From G963677085 sp963677085 (lineage in GTDB: Bacteria; Planctomycetota; Planctomycetia; Pirellulales; Thermoguttaceae): a DNA stretch of 64,000 nucleotides. A program made the translations under genes and the position numbers. The stretch lies in contig CAXXFH010000004.1 in assembly GCA_963677085.2 (NCBI GenBank), positions 868,001 through 932,000 of the forward strand, read 5' to 3'. The first letter of the stretch is position 1; each line of letters opens with the position of its first letter. Below are positions 34,508-44,295 of this stretch, piece after piece. The notes below the pieces were generated by a model. That model saw only the letters and a list, made by a program, of their open reading frames with translations, was not told the origin of the DNA and ran no database searches.

Positions 34508-35521
34508 TCACTTCCCTCGGGTGCGATCTGCCAGTTTGCGGAGCAATTCAGCCGTGGCGCCGGAGTCGATCGCTGCGGCGGCCAACTCTGCGCAGCGTTT
34601 TAGCGACGTCTCCCGGCCCACGGTGAACAACGCGGCGGCCGCGTTGAGTACGACGATGTCGCGGCAGGGGCCTGGCTGTCCGGCGAGGATTTCGCGAATC
34701 CGTTGGGCGCTTTCCTCGGGCCCATCGACGAGTAATTCTTCCTTGGCGGCCGCGGTCAGTCCGAAGTCGGCCGCTTGCCAGGTGTGTTGCCGAAGGCCCT
34801 CGGGCGTGACTTCGGTTACGTCGGTCGAGGCCGCCAGCGAGACTTCGTCCAGCCCATCGGTGCCGTGAACGACCAGCGTGCGCTGGGTGCCTAGCCGCGC
34901 GACGGTCTCGGCCAACAACGGCCGCAACTCGGGCCGCCCGACGCCCAGCAATTGGAACCGGGCCGAGGCCGGGTTGGCCAATGGACCCAAGATGTTGAAG
35001 ATGGTCGGCATGTTCAGCTTCTTGCGCACCGGGGCCACGTGTTTCATCGCCGCGTGGTACAGCGGGGCGAAGCAGAAGCAGATACCGAGTTCCTCCAGGC
35101 AGGCTTCGACGGTGGGCAGGTCGGCCTCGATGTTTACGCCCAGCGCGGTCAAAACGTCGGAAGCGCCGCTGCGGCTGGTGACAGCACGATTGCCGTGCTT
35201 GGCCACCGGCACGCCCGCGGCGGCGGTAACCAGGGCGGCGGCGGTCGAGATGTTGAACGTGCCGGAGCGGTCGCCACCGGTGCCCACGATGTCGATGGCC
35301 CCGGGATGCGTCAGCCGGATGGGCGCCATTTTCGCGCGAAGTGCTTCGGCCGCACCAGCCACTTCGTCGACCGTTTCTCCCTTTTCGTGCAGGGCTTTCA
35401 GCAGTCGGGCAATCTCTTCGTCGGGGCAACGGCCGTCCATGATCAGGCCGATCGTGGTGGCCATTTCCTCCTGGGCGAGATGTTCGCCAGCCTCGACACG
35501 TCTTACGGCAGCTTCGATCAT
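34508..35521 (-). CDS. trpD: Anthranilate phosphoribosyltransferase TrpD
   Basis: 337 aa from ATG 35521, matching the usual family length; the frame opens to 35602. The PRPP-binding GTGGD is at 80-84 and the anthranilate/PRPP loop KHGNRAVTSRSGASDVL starts at 108. It joins anthranilate to PRPP in tryptophan synthesis. No other trp genes are nearby, as often seen where trp genes are scattered. Confidence 0.95.
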   Translation of the reverse strand: MIEAAVRRVEAGEHLAQEEMATTIGLIMDGRCPDEEIARLLKALHEKGETVDEVAGAAEALRAKMAPIRLTHPGAIDIVGTGGDRSGTFNISTAAALVTAAAGVPVAKHGNRAVTSRSGASDVLTALGVNIEADLPTVEACLEELGICFCFAPLYHAAMKHVAPVRKKLNMPTIFNILGPLANPASARFQLLGVGRPELRPLLAETVARLGTQRTLVVHGTDGLDEVSLAASTDVTEVTPEGLRQHTWQAADFGLTAAAKEELLVDGPEESAQRIREILAGQPGPCRDIVVLNAAAALFTVGRETSLKRCAELAAAAIDSGATAELLRKLADRTRGK

Positions 35522-35870
35522 GATGGCTCCGTGATCAGTTTCGCTGTAAAAAATCCGGGTTGGTGCAATGATCCAGATTTTGGCAGTTCTTCGGCAAGGC
35601 AATCGGCGTTGGCGCGATTCTACTCTTTCCGGCCCGCAGAAACCGTGTAGTATACTGTGGGGGGGAATGAGTCGAAAGTCGACGTAGTGGCAAAACCAGT
35701 GGTTCTCTCTTGCCCCAGGGGGGGTGGGAGCCTACAATCCCCGCACTGCCGCAACTTCTCCAGCCGATTCTTCAAGGCGGTATTGAACCGGGGTTTCAGG
35801 TCCGCGTATCCGCTGAACGAACGGCCTCGTCACTAGTTTTGATAAGAGCTTCCTACGATACGAGATTGTA
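35522..35870. other. 349-bp divergent gap
   Basis: Separates trpD and the nucleoside hydrolase. It holds G-runs (near 35660 and 35720) and a short palindrome TAGTATACT near 35648. No gene or clear promoter. Confidence 0.4.
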
Positions 35871-36818
35871 ATGGCCAACAAGGTAATCCTTGACGTTGAT
35901 CCCGGCATCGACGACGCAATGGCACTCTGCCTGGCGTTGTTCAACCCCGAACTTGATGTGCTTGCTGTGACAGCGGTCGGCGGAAATTGTTCGCCCGCGC
36001 AGGCTACCCGAAACGTTCAGGCAATCGTCGAACAGCTCGACCCACCGCGGTGGCCGCGGGCGGGGGCCGCTTCGCCGCCAGACACCGGGCTGCCGGTCGA
36101 CGGCCGGCACCTGCACGGTATCGACGGCCTCGGCGGCGTCCAGCTCGAAGTGGCCGAGCTGCACCATGTCCACCCTGCCGAGAAGGTGATCTGCGACCAG
36201 GTTCGCGCCGCACCGGAAGGCTCGGTAACGATCGTGGCCCTGGGGCCGTTGACCAACGTAGCTCGGGCGTTCGTGCGCGACCCGGAACTTCCGTCGCTGG
36301 TCGGTCGGGTGGTGATCATGGGAGGCACGGTCTCCGTGGCCGGCAATATCACGCCGGCGGCCGAATTCAACATTTATTGCGACCCCGTGTCGGCACAGTT
36401 GGTGTTTCGGGCACACTGCACGAAGACGCTGATTCCCTTGGACGTGACCAACCGCGTGGTGCTCAGCTACGACCTGTTCAACCGCTTGCCCGACGAATCG
36501 ACCAAGGTGGGTGGCCTGCTGCAAAAGATCCTTCCGCCGGCGTTCCGCAACTATCGTCAGCAGTTCGGGCTGGAGGGGATTCACGTTCACGATACCGTGG
36601 CGCTGATGTCGGTGATCCATCCGGAGTTGTTCCGCACCGAAGAAATGGCGGGCGACGTGGAAACCCTGGGCGAGTTGACGGCCGGCATGACGGTGTTCGA
36701 CCGCCGTCGGGTGCCCGCTTGGCGACACAATATGGAAGTGGCCATCGAGATGAACGCAGAAGCGGTCACCGATGAAATCATTCGCGGCCTGACGAGCGCC
36801 GCCCGACGTGCGGGCTAG
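35871..36818 (+). CDS. Inosine-uridine preferring nucleoside hydrolase family
   Basis: 315 aa, usual length. The calcium-binding N-terminal motif D8-V-D10-PGI-D14-D15 is intact, and the catalytic core continues with GPLTNVARAF and MGGTVSVAGNITPAAEFNIY. It splits N-ribosidic bonds of nucleosides for salvage. Substrate preference is not visible. Confidence 0.92.
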   Translation: MANKVILDVDPGIDDAMALCLALFNPELDVLAVTAVGGNCSPAQATRNVQAIVEQLDPPRWPRAGAASPPDTGLPVDGRHLHGIDGLGGVQLEVAELHHVHPAEKVICDQVRAAPEGSVTIVALGPLTNVARAFVRDPELPSLVGRVVIMGGTVSVAGNITPAAEFNIYCDPVSAQLVFRAHCTKTLIPLDVTNRVVLSYDLFNRLPDESTKVGGLLQKILPPAFRNYRQQFGLEGIHVHDTVALMSVIHPELFRTEEMAGDVETLGELTAGMTVFDRRRVPAWRHNMEVAIEMNAEAVTDEIIRGLTSAARRAG

Positions 36819-37073
36819 AGCTTTGTCAACTCTTATCGGACCCTGTATTGCTTGTGGAACGAGGGCGACCAACGAGAGCCCGGTTTCCCGGGACAGGACG
36901 CAAGGAAGTATTCTACAATCAACCACGGAACCAATAAACCAGGGATCGGATGCCGTGCCCTTGCGGTTCTTCTGCGTCAGGCGGCCGCGAATTTGACTTT
37001 TTCCGCGGCGGATACGATACTCGGGCTTGATTCCAGTCGCACGAATATCCTCCTGCAACAGAGAGAAAGCCCA

Positions 37074-37916
37074 ATGATTCGCTCGCTATTGGTTCTTACT
37101 GCGGTGGCCCTTCTCAGCGGAACAGTCTCGGCAGAGGAAAAGAAGAATGTCGAGATTAAGTATGGCCTGAAGACCGACATCTCTTACGTCGACGAAAACG
37201 CAGCCAACGTCACGCCCTACCAACGCGAGCGTTGCCGTCTGGACGTCTACTATCCGGAAAACAAGCCCGGGTTTGCCACCGTGGTGTGGTTCCATGGTGG
37301 AGGTCTTACCGGCGGCAATCGGTCCATTCCCGGGGGTTTGAAAAACAAGGGCCTTGCGGTGGTGCCCGTCAACTACCGCTTGTATCCGAAGATTTCTTGC
37401 CCGACGTATCTCGAAGACGCCGCGGCCGCCGTTGCCTGGACGTTTCGGAACATCGAAAAATACGGGGGCGACCCCGACAAAATCTTCATCTCGGGCCATT
37501 CGGCCGGCGGTTATCTGACCAGCATGCTCGGTTTCGACAAACGCTGGCTGGCCGCACACGACATCGACGCCGACCGAATTGCCGGGCTGATTCCGCTCAG
37601 CGGACACACGATCACTCACATGACCGTGCGGAAAGAACGGGGAATTCCCCAGAAACAGCCGGTCGTCGACGAGTTCGCTCCGCTTTATCACGTGCGGGCA
37701 GACGCTCCGCCCACGCTCCTGGTGACCGGCGACCGCGAAATGGAAATGCTCGGTCGCTACGAGGAAAACGCCTACTTCATGCGCATGCTCAAGGTGGCAG
37801 GGCACAAGGACATCACCTTGTACGAGCTTCAAGGCTACGGCCACGGGATGGCTGAACCGGCATACGCCCCGATGCTCCGCTGGATCGATCGGGTGCTCGC
37901 TGCTCAGTCGAAGTGA
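37074..37916 (+). CDS. Secreted alpha/beta hydrolase (carboxylesterase type)
   Basis: 280 aa from ATG 37074, which starts a signal peptide (SLLVLTAVALLSGTVSAEE, cleavage after SA likely). Oxyanion motif HGGG at 74-77, nucleophile Ser143 in GHSAGG, and a C-terminal His near GYGHGMAE. This is the hormone-sensitive-lipase-like branch. It probably cleaves ester side groups of polysaccharides or small esters in the periplasm. It is 255 bp after the nucleoside hydrolase. Confidence 0.85.
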   Translation: MIRSLLVLTAVALLSGTVSAEEKKNVEIKYGLKTDISYVDENAANVTPYQRERCRLDVYYPENKPGFATVVWFHGGGLTGGNRSIPGGLKNKGLAVVPVNYRLYPKISCPTYLEDAAAAVAWTFRNIEKYGGDPDKIFISGHSAGGYLTSMLGFDKRWLAAHDIDADRIAGLIPLSGHTITHMTVRKERGIPQKQPVVDEFAPLYHVRADAPPTLLVTGDREMEMLGRYEENAYFMRMLKVAGHKDITLYELQGYGHGMAEPAYAPMLRWIDRVLAAQSK

Positions 37917-37940
37917 CCTCGTAGAAGGGTTAACGGCGTT

Positions 37941-38022
37941 GGGTGCCAGGGACAACTCGCCTGCCCCCGATTCTGGGTATACTTCTAATTCGGCAAGGGT
38001 GGGCAAGCCGCCCTTGGCACCC
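37941..38022. repeat. R2 palindromic repeat
   Basis: GGGTGCCAGGGACAACTCGC ... GGTGGGCAAGCCGCCCTTGG then CACCC, starting 24 bp after the esterase stop. Confidence 0.7.
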
Positions 38023-38354
38023 GATCTGCGGCCCGCTCCATCCCAACACTCGACTCGGCATCTTCCGCGCGGCGTTCGGCAAAACCGGCCGATTCCGCCA
38101 TGGTGCCGTCGCGCAATCGTTGCGAATGCCAACGCACGATGATTGTTGCTTAACGTGTGGTTCCCACACAGGTTAAGCACACGCCTGACGCCATGCCATC
38201 AAGGTTTCCTGCCGTCTTCTCGCGGTTTGGTCCGGCAGTTGCTTCTCTTGCGCGTTGGCGGCGTTACGTGTTGCCGTTATCGCGTATTGCCAACGTCGTG
38301 CGCTACCCCTCGTTGAGTAGGCCTCCACCCCGTCCTTCTGCCCTTTCCAAATCG

Positions 38355-38843
38355 ATGCAGATCAACAACATTCTGGCCGGCTATCACGATCCGACTACTG
38401 TCAGCCGTCGCAGTGAATCGGGCGAAACATCGGCGGCAACCACCGACGCGACGGCGAAAACTTCGTCGACCAGCAGTGCAAATGGCAATGCCGCGTTGGG
38501 AGAAATCCTCTCGCAATACGACGTGACCAACATCACGCCGCTCGAATTCTCCGACATGATCCATCAACTGTTCAACCAGGGCGTCATCGACGAAAACGAA
38601 TTGCAGCAATTGGTTGCCATTCGCCAAGATCTGGATGCTGCTGGCGTAGACAACGATGAACCGGTCAACCTGCTGGAGTTCTATGAAGAGCGAATCGAAG
38701 AACTTCAGGAACTGCGAGAAGACGACGAACTGCCTAACGCCGACCAGCAAATAGCGCCCCTTCTGCGTCGACTCGATTGGGTCGAGAAGTTTGCCGTGAT
38801 TCAGTCGGCCCCAGATGCCGCGGGGATCAACGCGGTGGCCTAG
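38355..38843 (+). CDS. Conserved-looking acidic helical protein, unknown function
   Basis: 162 aa from ATG 38355 (MQINNILAGY); an open frame to 38157 is ignored because it lacks protein-like character. A Ser/Thr/Ala-rich stretch (15-45) precedes a helical acidic part (LGEILSQYDVTNITPLEFSD, then FNQGVIDENELQQLV and YEERIEELQELREDDELP). No family recognised. Its TAG stop shares the palindrome CTAG with the stop of purF on the other strand (38840-38843). Confidence 0.6.
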   Translation: MQINNILAGYHDPTTVSRRSESGETSAATTDATAKTSSTSSANGNAALGEILSQYDVTNITPLEFSDMIHQLFNQGVIDENELQQLVAIRQDLDAAGVDNDEPVNLLEFYEERIEELQELREDDELPNADQQIAPLLRRLDWVEKFAVIQSAPDAAGINAVA

Positions 38844-40414
38844 GGCGTTTCCACTGTCTCGTACGTCCTGCCCGCCACGTGATTGTGGTAGTTCGAAAAC
38901 GCCACCTTGGCCAACTGCTGGCCAAACGGGGTAGGGTACCGACCGGTGATGCACGCCTGGCAGAGTTCGCCATCGCTGAACCCGATCGCTCGCGCAACCG
39001 CTTCCACCGGAAGATACCGCAACGAGTCGGCTTCCAGTTGGCTGGCCATACGGGCTTGAACTTCGTCGGTCAACGGCCCGCCTTGCAGAAACTGCGGGGC
39101 AAACAACTCGCGAACGGTCGACATGTCGATCCCATAGAAGCAGGGAGCGATGATTGGAGGGCAGGCCACGCGGACGTGAATCTCTTTGGGCTGGCCCAGC
39201 CGCCGGATCCGCTGCAGCAACACCTTCATCGTGGTCGAGCGTACGATCGAATCTTCGACCAGCAACACCCGCTTCCCCTCCAGCACTTCCTTCAGCGGGG
39301 TGTACTTCGTTTGGGCTTTGCGTTTCCGGCTGCTGCCACCCTCAATAAAGGTTCGTCCGCTGTAGCGGTTACGGATGAGGCCTTCCACGCTGGGTACGTT
39401 CAGCGCGTAGGCCATGGCGTCGGCCGCCGCCTTGCTGGTGTCGGGTACGGGAACGACAACCGTGTCCGAGTCGATCGTCACCGTCTCGAGCTTGGCCAAT
39501 TCCTCGCCCAACCGTTTTCGAGCCATATACACACTGCGACCGTCAAGCGTGCTGGCCACATTAGCGAAGTAAACCCATTCGAAGAAGCAATGGGCACAGC
39601 GGCCGTTAGGGGCGAAACGTTCGATGGTCAACTCGCCCTCGGAAATGATCACGGCCGTGCCGGGTTCCAACGATTTGATGCTTTCCGGCTGGAAACCGAG
39701 ATTCAGCAGGGCCACGCTTTCGCTGGCCGCCGCGAACAACGGACCCTCGATGGCATAGCTGAGCGGCTTGATCCCCAGCGGATCGCGGGCAACCACCATA
39801 TTGCCCAGCGCATCGAGGAAAGCCAAGCTGTAGGCCCCGTCGAACTTGGCAGCTAGGTTGCGACACACGTCCAACAACCGCGGCTGCCGATCCATGGACA
39901 ATTCGCTACACAACTGATGCATGATCACCTCGGTATCGGTTTCCCGAGCGAGGTAATTGTCGTTGTCGCCGAGCAACTCCTTGCGCAACTCCTGATAGTT
40001 GGCCAACTGGCCGTTGAAACAGAAGCTGAACCACTTGTGTTTCTTGATGTGGTGGCGTTCGAAGGGCTGGGCGTAGCTGCGGTCGTCGCGCCCGCAGGTA
40101 GCGTAGCGAACGTGTCCGATTGCTGCGCGGCCGTTGTATTCACCCATCAGACTTTCGAACTTCGCCCGATGGCTCAGCCGAAAGACCTCGGTCACGCTGC
40201 CGACTTCCTTGTGGGTGTCGATCAGCTGGCGGCGTCCTGGGTTGTAGGTGGTCAGTCCCGCGGAGAGCTGCCCACGATTCTGAATATCCAACAGCATCCG
40301 CGGCATCAGCCGGGAGGTATCTTCTGGCCCCTGTCCAGGACAAAGGGAACTGGTGCCCCGGTTGGGCAAATGGTAGATCGCGGCAACGCCGCATTCATCG
40401 CGAATATCGCTCAT
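38840..40414 (-). CDS. purF: Amidophosphoribosyltransferase PurF
   Basis: 524 aa. The glutaminase Cys8 follows a seven-residue propeptide (MSDIRDE then CGVAA). A PRPP-binding stretch VLLVEDSIVRSTTMKVL lies near 360. Four cysteines across the C-terminal part could bind an Fe-S cluster as in Bacillus-type PurF, though spacing was not verified. It makes phosphoribosylamine, the first committed step of purine synthesis. It ends tail to tail with the 162-aa gene, sharing 4 bp. Confidence 0.93.
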   Translation of the reverse strand: MSDIRDECGVAAIYHLPNRGTSSLCPGQGPEDTSRLMPRMLLDIQNRGQLSAGLTTYNPGRRQLIDTHKEVGSVTEVFRLSHRAKFESLMGEYNGRAAIGHVRYATCGRDDRSYAQPFERHHIKKHKWFSFCFNGQLANYQELRKELLGDNDNYLARETDTEVIMHQLCSELSMDRQPRLLDVCRNLAAKFDGAYSLAFLDALGNMVVARDPLGIKPLSYAIEGPLFAAASESVALLNLGFQPESIKSLEPGTAVIISEGELTIERFAPNGRCAHCFFEWVYFANVASTLDGRSVYMARKRLGEELAKLETVTIDSDTVVVPVPDTSKAAADAMAYALNVPSVEGLIRNRYSGRTFIEGGSSRKRKAQTKYTPLKEVLEGKRVLLVEDSIVRSTTMKVLLQRIRRLGQPKEIHVRVACPPIIAPCFYGIDMSTVRELFAPQFLQGGPLTDEVQARMASQLEADSLRYLPVEAVARAIGFSDGELCQACITGRYPTPFGQQLAKVAFSNYHNHVAGRTYETVETP

Positions 40415-41097
40415 CGTCGGCTTGCTGCCGACCGTGTACGGCCGGCCCTGCGAGAGAGGGGGCTGATTTAGTTCGTCGCCTCAGTGGACAGGCTGGGGAG
40501 GTATTCGATCGTCCACAGTTGGCTACGCGGCGACTTCCTGTCGCCACAACACATTGCTCATCGAACACATTGTCCGTCGACCAAACCGCGAATGAAAAGC
40601 CAGCCAAAAGACCCAAACGGCCCTCGACCAGCCCTTCCACCACGGCCAGCCAGTATCGGAGAACTCGAAACCAACAGGCCCCATGCTATCACCATTCTAA
40701 CCAAGCCAACGGCCGACTCAACCAACCGCCCCAAAAGAAGGTGAAGGCGGGACGCGATCCATCGCGAGACGACCAGAAGGACTCCCCTGGCCCCCACGTT
40801 GCAGCGTGGGGACTCAAGAGTAGGAGGCTTTGCGTCTTTTGAGTGCAGGCCAATGCTTTCCTTGGCAAGTCGCGACACGAAGCGCCGGGGCGCCCGTTCC
40901 CATAAAAAGCGTGGAAACGAGAGGGGGAAATGGGTATTTTCAGAAGTTTTCCTGCCGTCTTTCGGCCCTCTGGAGTGTCGATTATACTCAGACTTTCTCC
41001 GCTCGACCTTTCCTTAAACGTCCGAAGTTGCCGAAACCAAGGGTATCGGACGCCATCCTGCTACGAGGTACCTGGCCTGCCGCCCAGCCGAAGCCCC
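40415..41097. other. 683-bp gap with repeat R5
   Basis: Upstream of both purF and proB (divergent). Besides the R5 copy at 40786-40922 no gene or RNA is recognised. Open frames here have no protein-like features. Confidence 0.45.
40786..40922 (+). repeat. R5 dispersed repeat, second copy
   Basis: CCCCCACGTTGCAGCGTGGG at the left, CCTTGGCAAGTCGCGACACG in the middle and AAAAAGCGTGGAAACGAGAG at the right, collinear with 19229-19360. Confidence 0.65.
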
Positions 41098-42261
41098 ATG
41101 ACCGACCTGGTTCGCCAAGAAATCGCCGCCGAGGCTCATACGATCGTCGTGAAGGTGGGCACCCGCGTTCTCACCCAGGCCGATGGTCGTCTTAACGAAG
41201 ACCAGATTGCCCAACTGGCCGGGCAGTTGCACGCGGTGCTCGAGAGCGGGCGCCACGTGGTATTGGTTAGCTCGGGGGCCGTAGGAGCTGGTATGGGGCG
41301 ACTGGGACTCACCAGCCGACCCACCGATTTGGCTAAGCTCCAGGCAGTGGCCGCCGTGGGGCAAAGCGCGCTGGTCGAGGTCTACGAGCGATCGTTCCGC
41401 TGCCACGGTCGACATGCGGCTCAGGTGTTGCTTACGGCTGAGGATCTCGACCATCGGGCCCGATATCTCAACGCCCGAAACACCCTGCTGAGCCTGCTGG
41501 AACTTGGGGCCGTGCCGGTGATTAACGAGAACGACACGGTAGCGGTCGACGAGTTGATGCATACCTTCGGCGACAACGACCGTCTGGCCGCGATCGTCAC
41601 CAATCTAATCCAGGCACCGCTGCTGGTGTTGCTTTCCGATGTCGAGGGACTTTACGACGGCAACCCGACCGACCCGACCAGCAAGGTCATTCCAACCGTG
41701 AAGCGATTGGAACCGTCGGTTTTCGATCTGGCGTGCGATTCGCGCAATGGCTTGAGTAAAGGGGGAATGGCCAGTAAGCTCGAGGCCACCCGTTTGGCGA
41801 CGGCCGGCGGGGAAAACGTGATCATTGCCAGCGGGCGTTCGCCCAACGTGCTTAAGCGGATCATCGACGCCGAACCGGTGGGAACGCTCTTTCTGGCCCA
41901 AGGGCAGACGATCGCCGCGAGGAAACGTTGGATCGGCCTAACCGTGCAACCCCGCGGCCATTTGACACTCGACGCCGGCGCCTGCGAGGCCGTCTGTCGT
42001 CAGGGACGCAGCCTTTTGCCGATTGGCGTAACTCGGGTTGAAGGCGACTTCATCAAAGGCGATGTTGTAGGACTTCGCCGCCCAGACGGGTGTGAATTCG
42101 CTCGCGGCCTGTCCAACTACGACGCCGAAGAAGTCCAGCGGATCCGGGGATTACGCACCGACCAGATCTCCATCGCACTAGGACATTGTCCCTACGACGA
42201 GGTTGTCCATCGCGACAACATGGTGGTCACCTTGCCCGCGGGAAAAAACGCCGACCGATAG
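41098..42261 (+). CDS. proB: Glutamate 5-kinase ProB with PUA domain
   Basis: 387 aa from ATG 41098; the upstream frame to 40930 reaches repeat R5. The amino-acid kinase core shows VVKVGTRVLT (17-26), LVSSGAVGAGMGRLG and INENDTVAVDEL. The C-terminal 110 residues fit the PUA domain found in long ProB proteins. It phosphorylates glutamate for proline synthesis. proA is not in the window. Confidence 0.95.
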   Translation: MTDLVRQEIAAEAHTIVVKVGTRVLTQADGRLNEDQIAQLAGQLHAVLESGRHVVLVSSGAVGAGMGRLGLTSRPTDLAKLQAVAAVGQSALVEVYERSFRCHGRHAAQVLLTAEDLDHRARYLNARNTLLSLLELGAVPVINENDTVAVDELMHTFGDNDRLAAIVTNLIQAPLLVLLSDVEGLYDGNPTDPTSKVIPTVKRLEPSVFDLACDSRNGLSKGGMASKLEATRLATAGGENVIIASGRSPNVLKRIIDAEPVGTLFLAQGQTIAARKRWIGLTVQPRGHLTLDAGACEAVCRQGRSLLPIGVTRVEGDFIKGDVVGLRRPDGCEFARGLSNYDAEEVQRIRGLRTDQISIALGHCPYDEVVHRDNMVVTLPAGKNADR

Positions 42262-42367
42262 ACGGGGCCCCCTGCTCCACTCAGTTTCCCGTGGTGCGAC
42301 CTGGCGACTTGGCCATGCCAAGCGTAACGGTAGTGGTCCGCGGCAGCGCATTCGCGTTGAACGCGTG

Positions 42368-42844
42368 CTACTGCCCCTGGGACGACGGATTATCCATCGG
42401 TAACGAGAAACTGCCGTCGGCACCAGATCCCATCGGGCTATGTGCCCCAGTTCCGCCGAGCTCCGGCAACCCCAGCCCGCCTAAATCTCCCGGCAAACCA
42501 CTGTTTCCCGGCAAACCATTGCCGTGCGAGTCCTCGATTCCCTCTGGGAATGCCAGCGGAGTGCCCGGCTCGTCGTCACCCAACCGTGTGGAATCGGAGA
42601 GCGGCGAAGGGGTATTGCTGTAAGACCGTTGTATACCGACACCTCCCAGCGACATGCCTTCATCGTAAATCAGGGGATCAACCTGATTCTCGGTTGAACG
42701 CGATGCCGGCTCGGCCAGCAGCCGCTCGTCGAACATCGGCACCTCTTCTTCCGACTTCGAGCCACAGCCCAGGAGAAAAAGTGTGCTAGCCAAAAGGAGT
42801 AAAGCCCGGGCGGCCGTCGCCGCTGCCTGAGGATACCGTTGCAT
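42368..42844 (-). CDS. Lipoprotein, Gly/Pro-rich, unknown function
   Basis: 158 aa from ATG 42844. Type II signal peptide: ARALLLLASTLFLLGC gives a lipobox with Cys27. After it comes a short acidic region, then a low-complexity Gly/Leu/Pro tract (GLPGNSGLPGDLGGLGLPEL). It is probably attached to the outer or inner membrane. No family known. The frame continues to 43336, but that part is not protein-like. Confidence 0.6.
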   Translation of the reverse strand: MQRYPQAAATAARALLLLASTLFLLGCGSKSEEEVPMFDERLLAEPASRSTENQVDPLIYDEGMSLGGVGIQRSYSNTPSPLSDSTRLGDDEPGTPLAFPEGIEDSHGNGLPGNSGLPGDLGGLGLPELGGTGAHSPMGSGADGSFSLPMDNPSSQGQ

Positions 42845-43478
42845 CACTGCCGAGTCTCCAAGATTAGCGATTCCAGGTTGAAACAGTGTCCCTTGTGGCG
42901 AAGCGAGCGGGGCGCTGCAAAGGGTAAGTGCCCGATGGCATGCCATTGCCGATTGGAAAAAACAACAAAGCAGAAGCCTGGCCCCACCGTGGCAGCCAAC
43001 CACACGCATTCCACCCTGGCAAACACTCGCTCCGACTGGCACCCGAGAATAGCAGACGGGCACAAAGGAGAGTTTCCTGCCTATTATGAATCGCGTGCGG
43101 CCAATTTCAAGAACCACCTCTCCGACCAATCCCGGCATGAGACGGCGTGTCGGCACCTGCCCGTTGTCGCAAGAGACTGGCCAATGATCTTCGACCAACA
43201 ACACGCACTTTTTCCAGGGAGAAAGCTCAGCCGACAGGCAATCGGTGGGGCAAGGAAAATACCCACTCGGGCAGTCGCCGAGAAGCTCCGACGAGGTCCA
43301 TCGACATCCCGACCTGCCGGCGCGAGCCCGCCCCAACCCAGGGCATCACAGCGCGACCCCATTGCGTCATGCACGTCGCGCAGACACCCCCCCGCAAACC
43401 GTGCGGTTTGCGAAGATAGCCCCCCCTTGCGGCGATGGGGGGACCTTAGCAACGTTTGGCGTACCATCCCGAACGAGG
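42845..43478. other. 634-bp gap between two lipoprotein genes
   Basis: No gene seen. A perfect hairpin CGCAAACCG-TG-CGGTTTGCG is at 43393-43412, downstream of the 105-aa lipoprotein gene, but no T-run follows on either strand. Confidence 0.4.
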
Positions 43479-43796
43479 CTAGGGTGCCAGCCCCTCGCTA
43501 CCGTCGCCGATGACAACTGGTTGACTCAGGGACGCATCGTGCAGCGGCACAGTGCTAGGCGTCACGTGCCGGGCTGAGCGATACTGCTGGTCGTAGTTCC
43601 ATTGGGCCGCAGGCCCATCGACGTAGGAAAACTGCTCCTCTTTCGCGGGATCGGCCTCCGGCTGTCGAGTCAAGAGCTCCACATCCGGAACCTTCGTGCC
43701 CGCCGGTTGATCAGCGCAGCCCGTTGGCAGCGCAAGTGTGACGCACAGTGTAACGCACGCCAATAAATCTGCCCCCCGATGTGTGACGACTCGCAT
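43479..43796 (-). CDS. Probable small lipoprotein
   Basis: 105 aa. The hydrophobic leader LLACVTLCVTLALPTGC suggests a lipobox with Cys27. The mature part is short and acidic without motifs (VPDVELLTRQPEADPAKEEQ). No clear SD. Could be a chance frame, but the signal and length support a gene. It runs in the same direction as the lipoprotein at 42368-42844. Confidence 0.5.
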   Translation of the reverse strand: MRVVTHRGADLLACVTLCVTLALPTGCADQPAGTKVPDVELLTRQPEADPAKEEQFSYVDGPAAQWNYDQQYRSARHVTPSTVPLHDASLSQPVVIGDGSEGLAP

Positions 43797-44083
43797 TTCT
43801 CATAGTCCAAAACTTGTGCGTAGCCGAACATGGTTATACGACGCAGCATCGTCGCCACGCCGACAGCACAACGGGAAACGACCTCCCCAAGCTGGGGCCC
43901 TGTCGTATCTGTTCCGGCAAGCGGCAGAAACGATCGCGGCCGGAAAAACGTCGGATCCTACTCAGACACGCCGCACCCGCCCCACGGATCGATTCTGACA
44001 ACCGCCTACAACTAAGCTGTACTATACGCCAAGTGTTTGGAAAGCGACAAGCCCCTGGTTGGATGATATAACCGTTGCGGCTC

Positions 44084-44113
44084 TTGACAATGTACACCCG
44101 TATATTGTACGAT
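44084..44113 (+). promoter_or_regulatory. Candidate lexA promoter
   Basis: TTGACA (44084-44089) and TACGAT (44108-44113), spacer 18 bp. It is overlapped completely by the inverted repeat at 44086-44117. Confidence 0.45.
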
Positions 44114-44117
44114 TGTC
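44086..44117. promoter_or_regulatory. Candidate LexA operator (SOS box)
   Basis: Left arm GACAATGTACA (44086-44096) and right arm TGTACGATTGTC (44106-44117) are inverted copies apart from one inserted base, separated by 9 bp. The site covers the spacer and -10 of the likely lexA promoter, as expected for autorepression. It does not match the E. coli CTGT-N8-ACAG or Bacillus GAAC-N4-GTTC boxes. Confidence 0.5.
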
Positions 44118-44295
44118 CAGGTGAAGCAACCGATAATCACATAGGCGGCGTCTCAGGACGCGGGACGCTGCCTGTGAGTTCGGGCGAAAAAGGTAAATTG
44201 CGGTGGAAAACCAACCTTCGCCGCGACTTGTACTCCGATCCGAGCTTGTGCCCCATAGGGTCGCTCGGTCGGCAACTAATTCCGGGGGGGGTCCA

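Noticed and set aside
43393..43412. Perfect hairpin as terminator of the 105-aa lipoprotein gene
   Set aside because: No T-run follows on either strand, so intrinsic termination is not supported.
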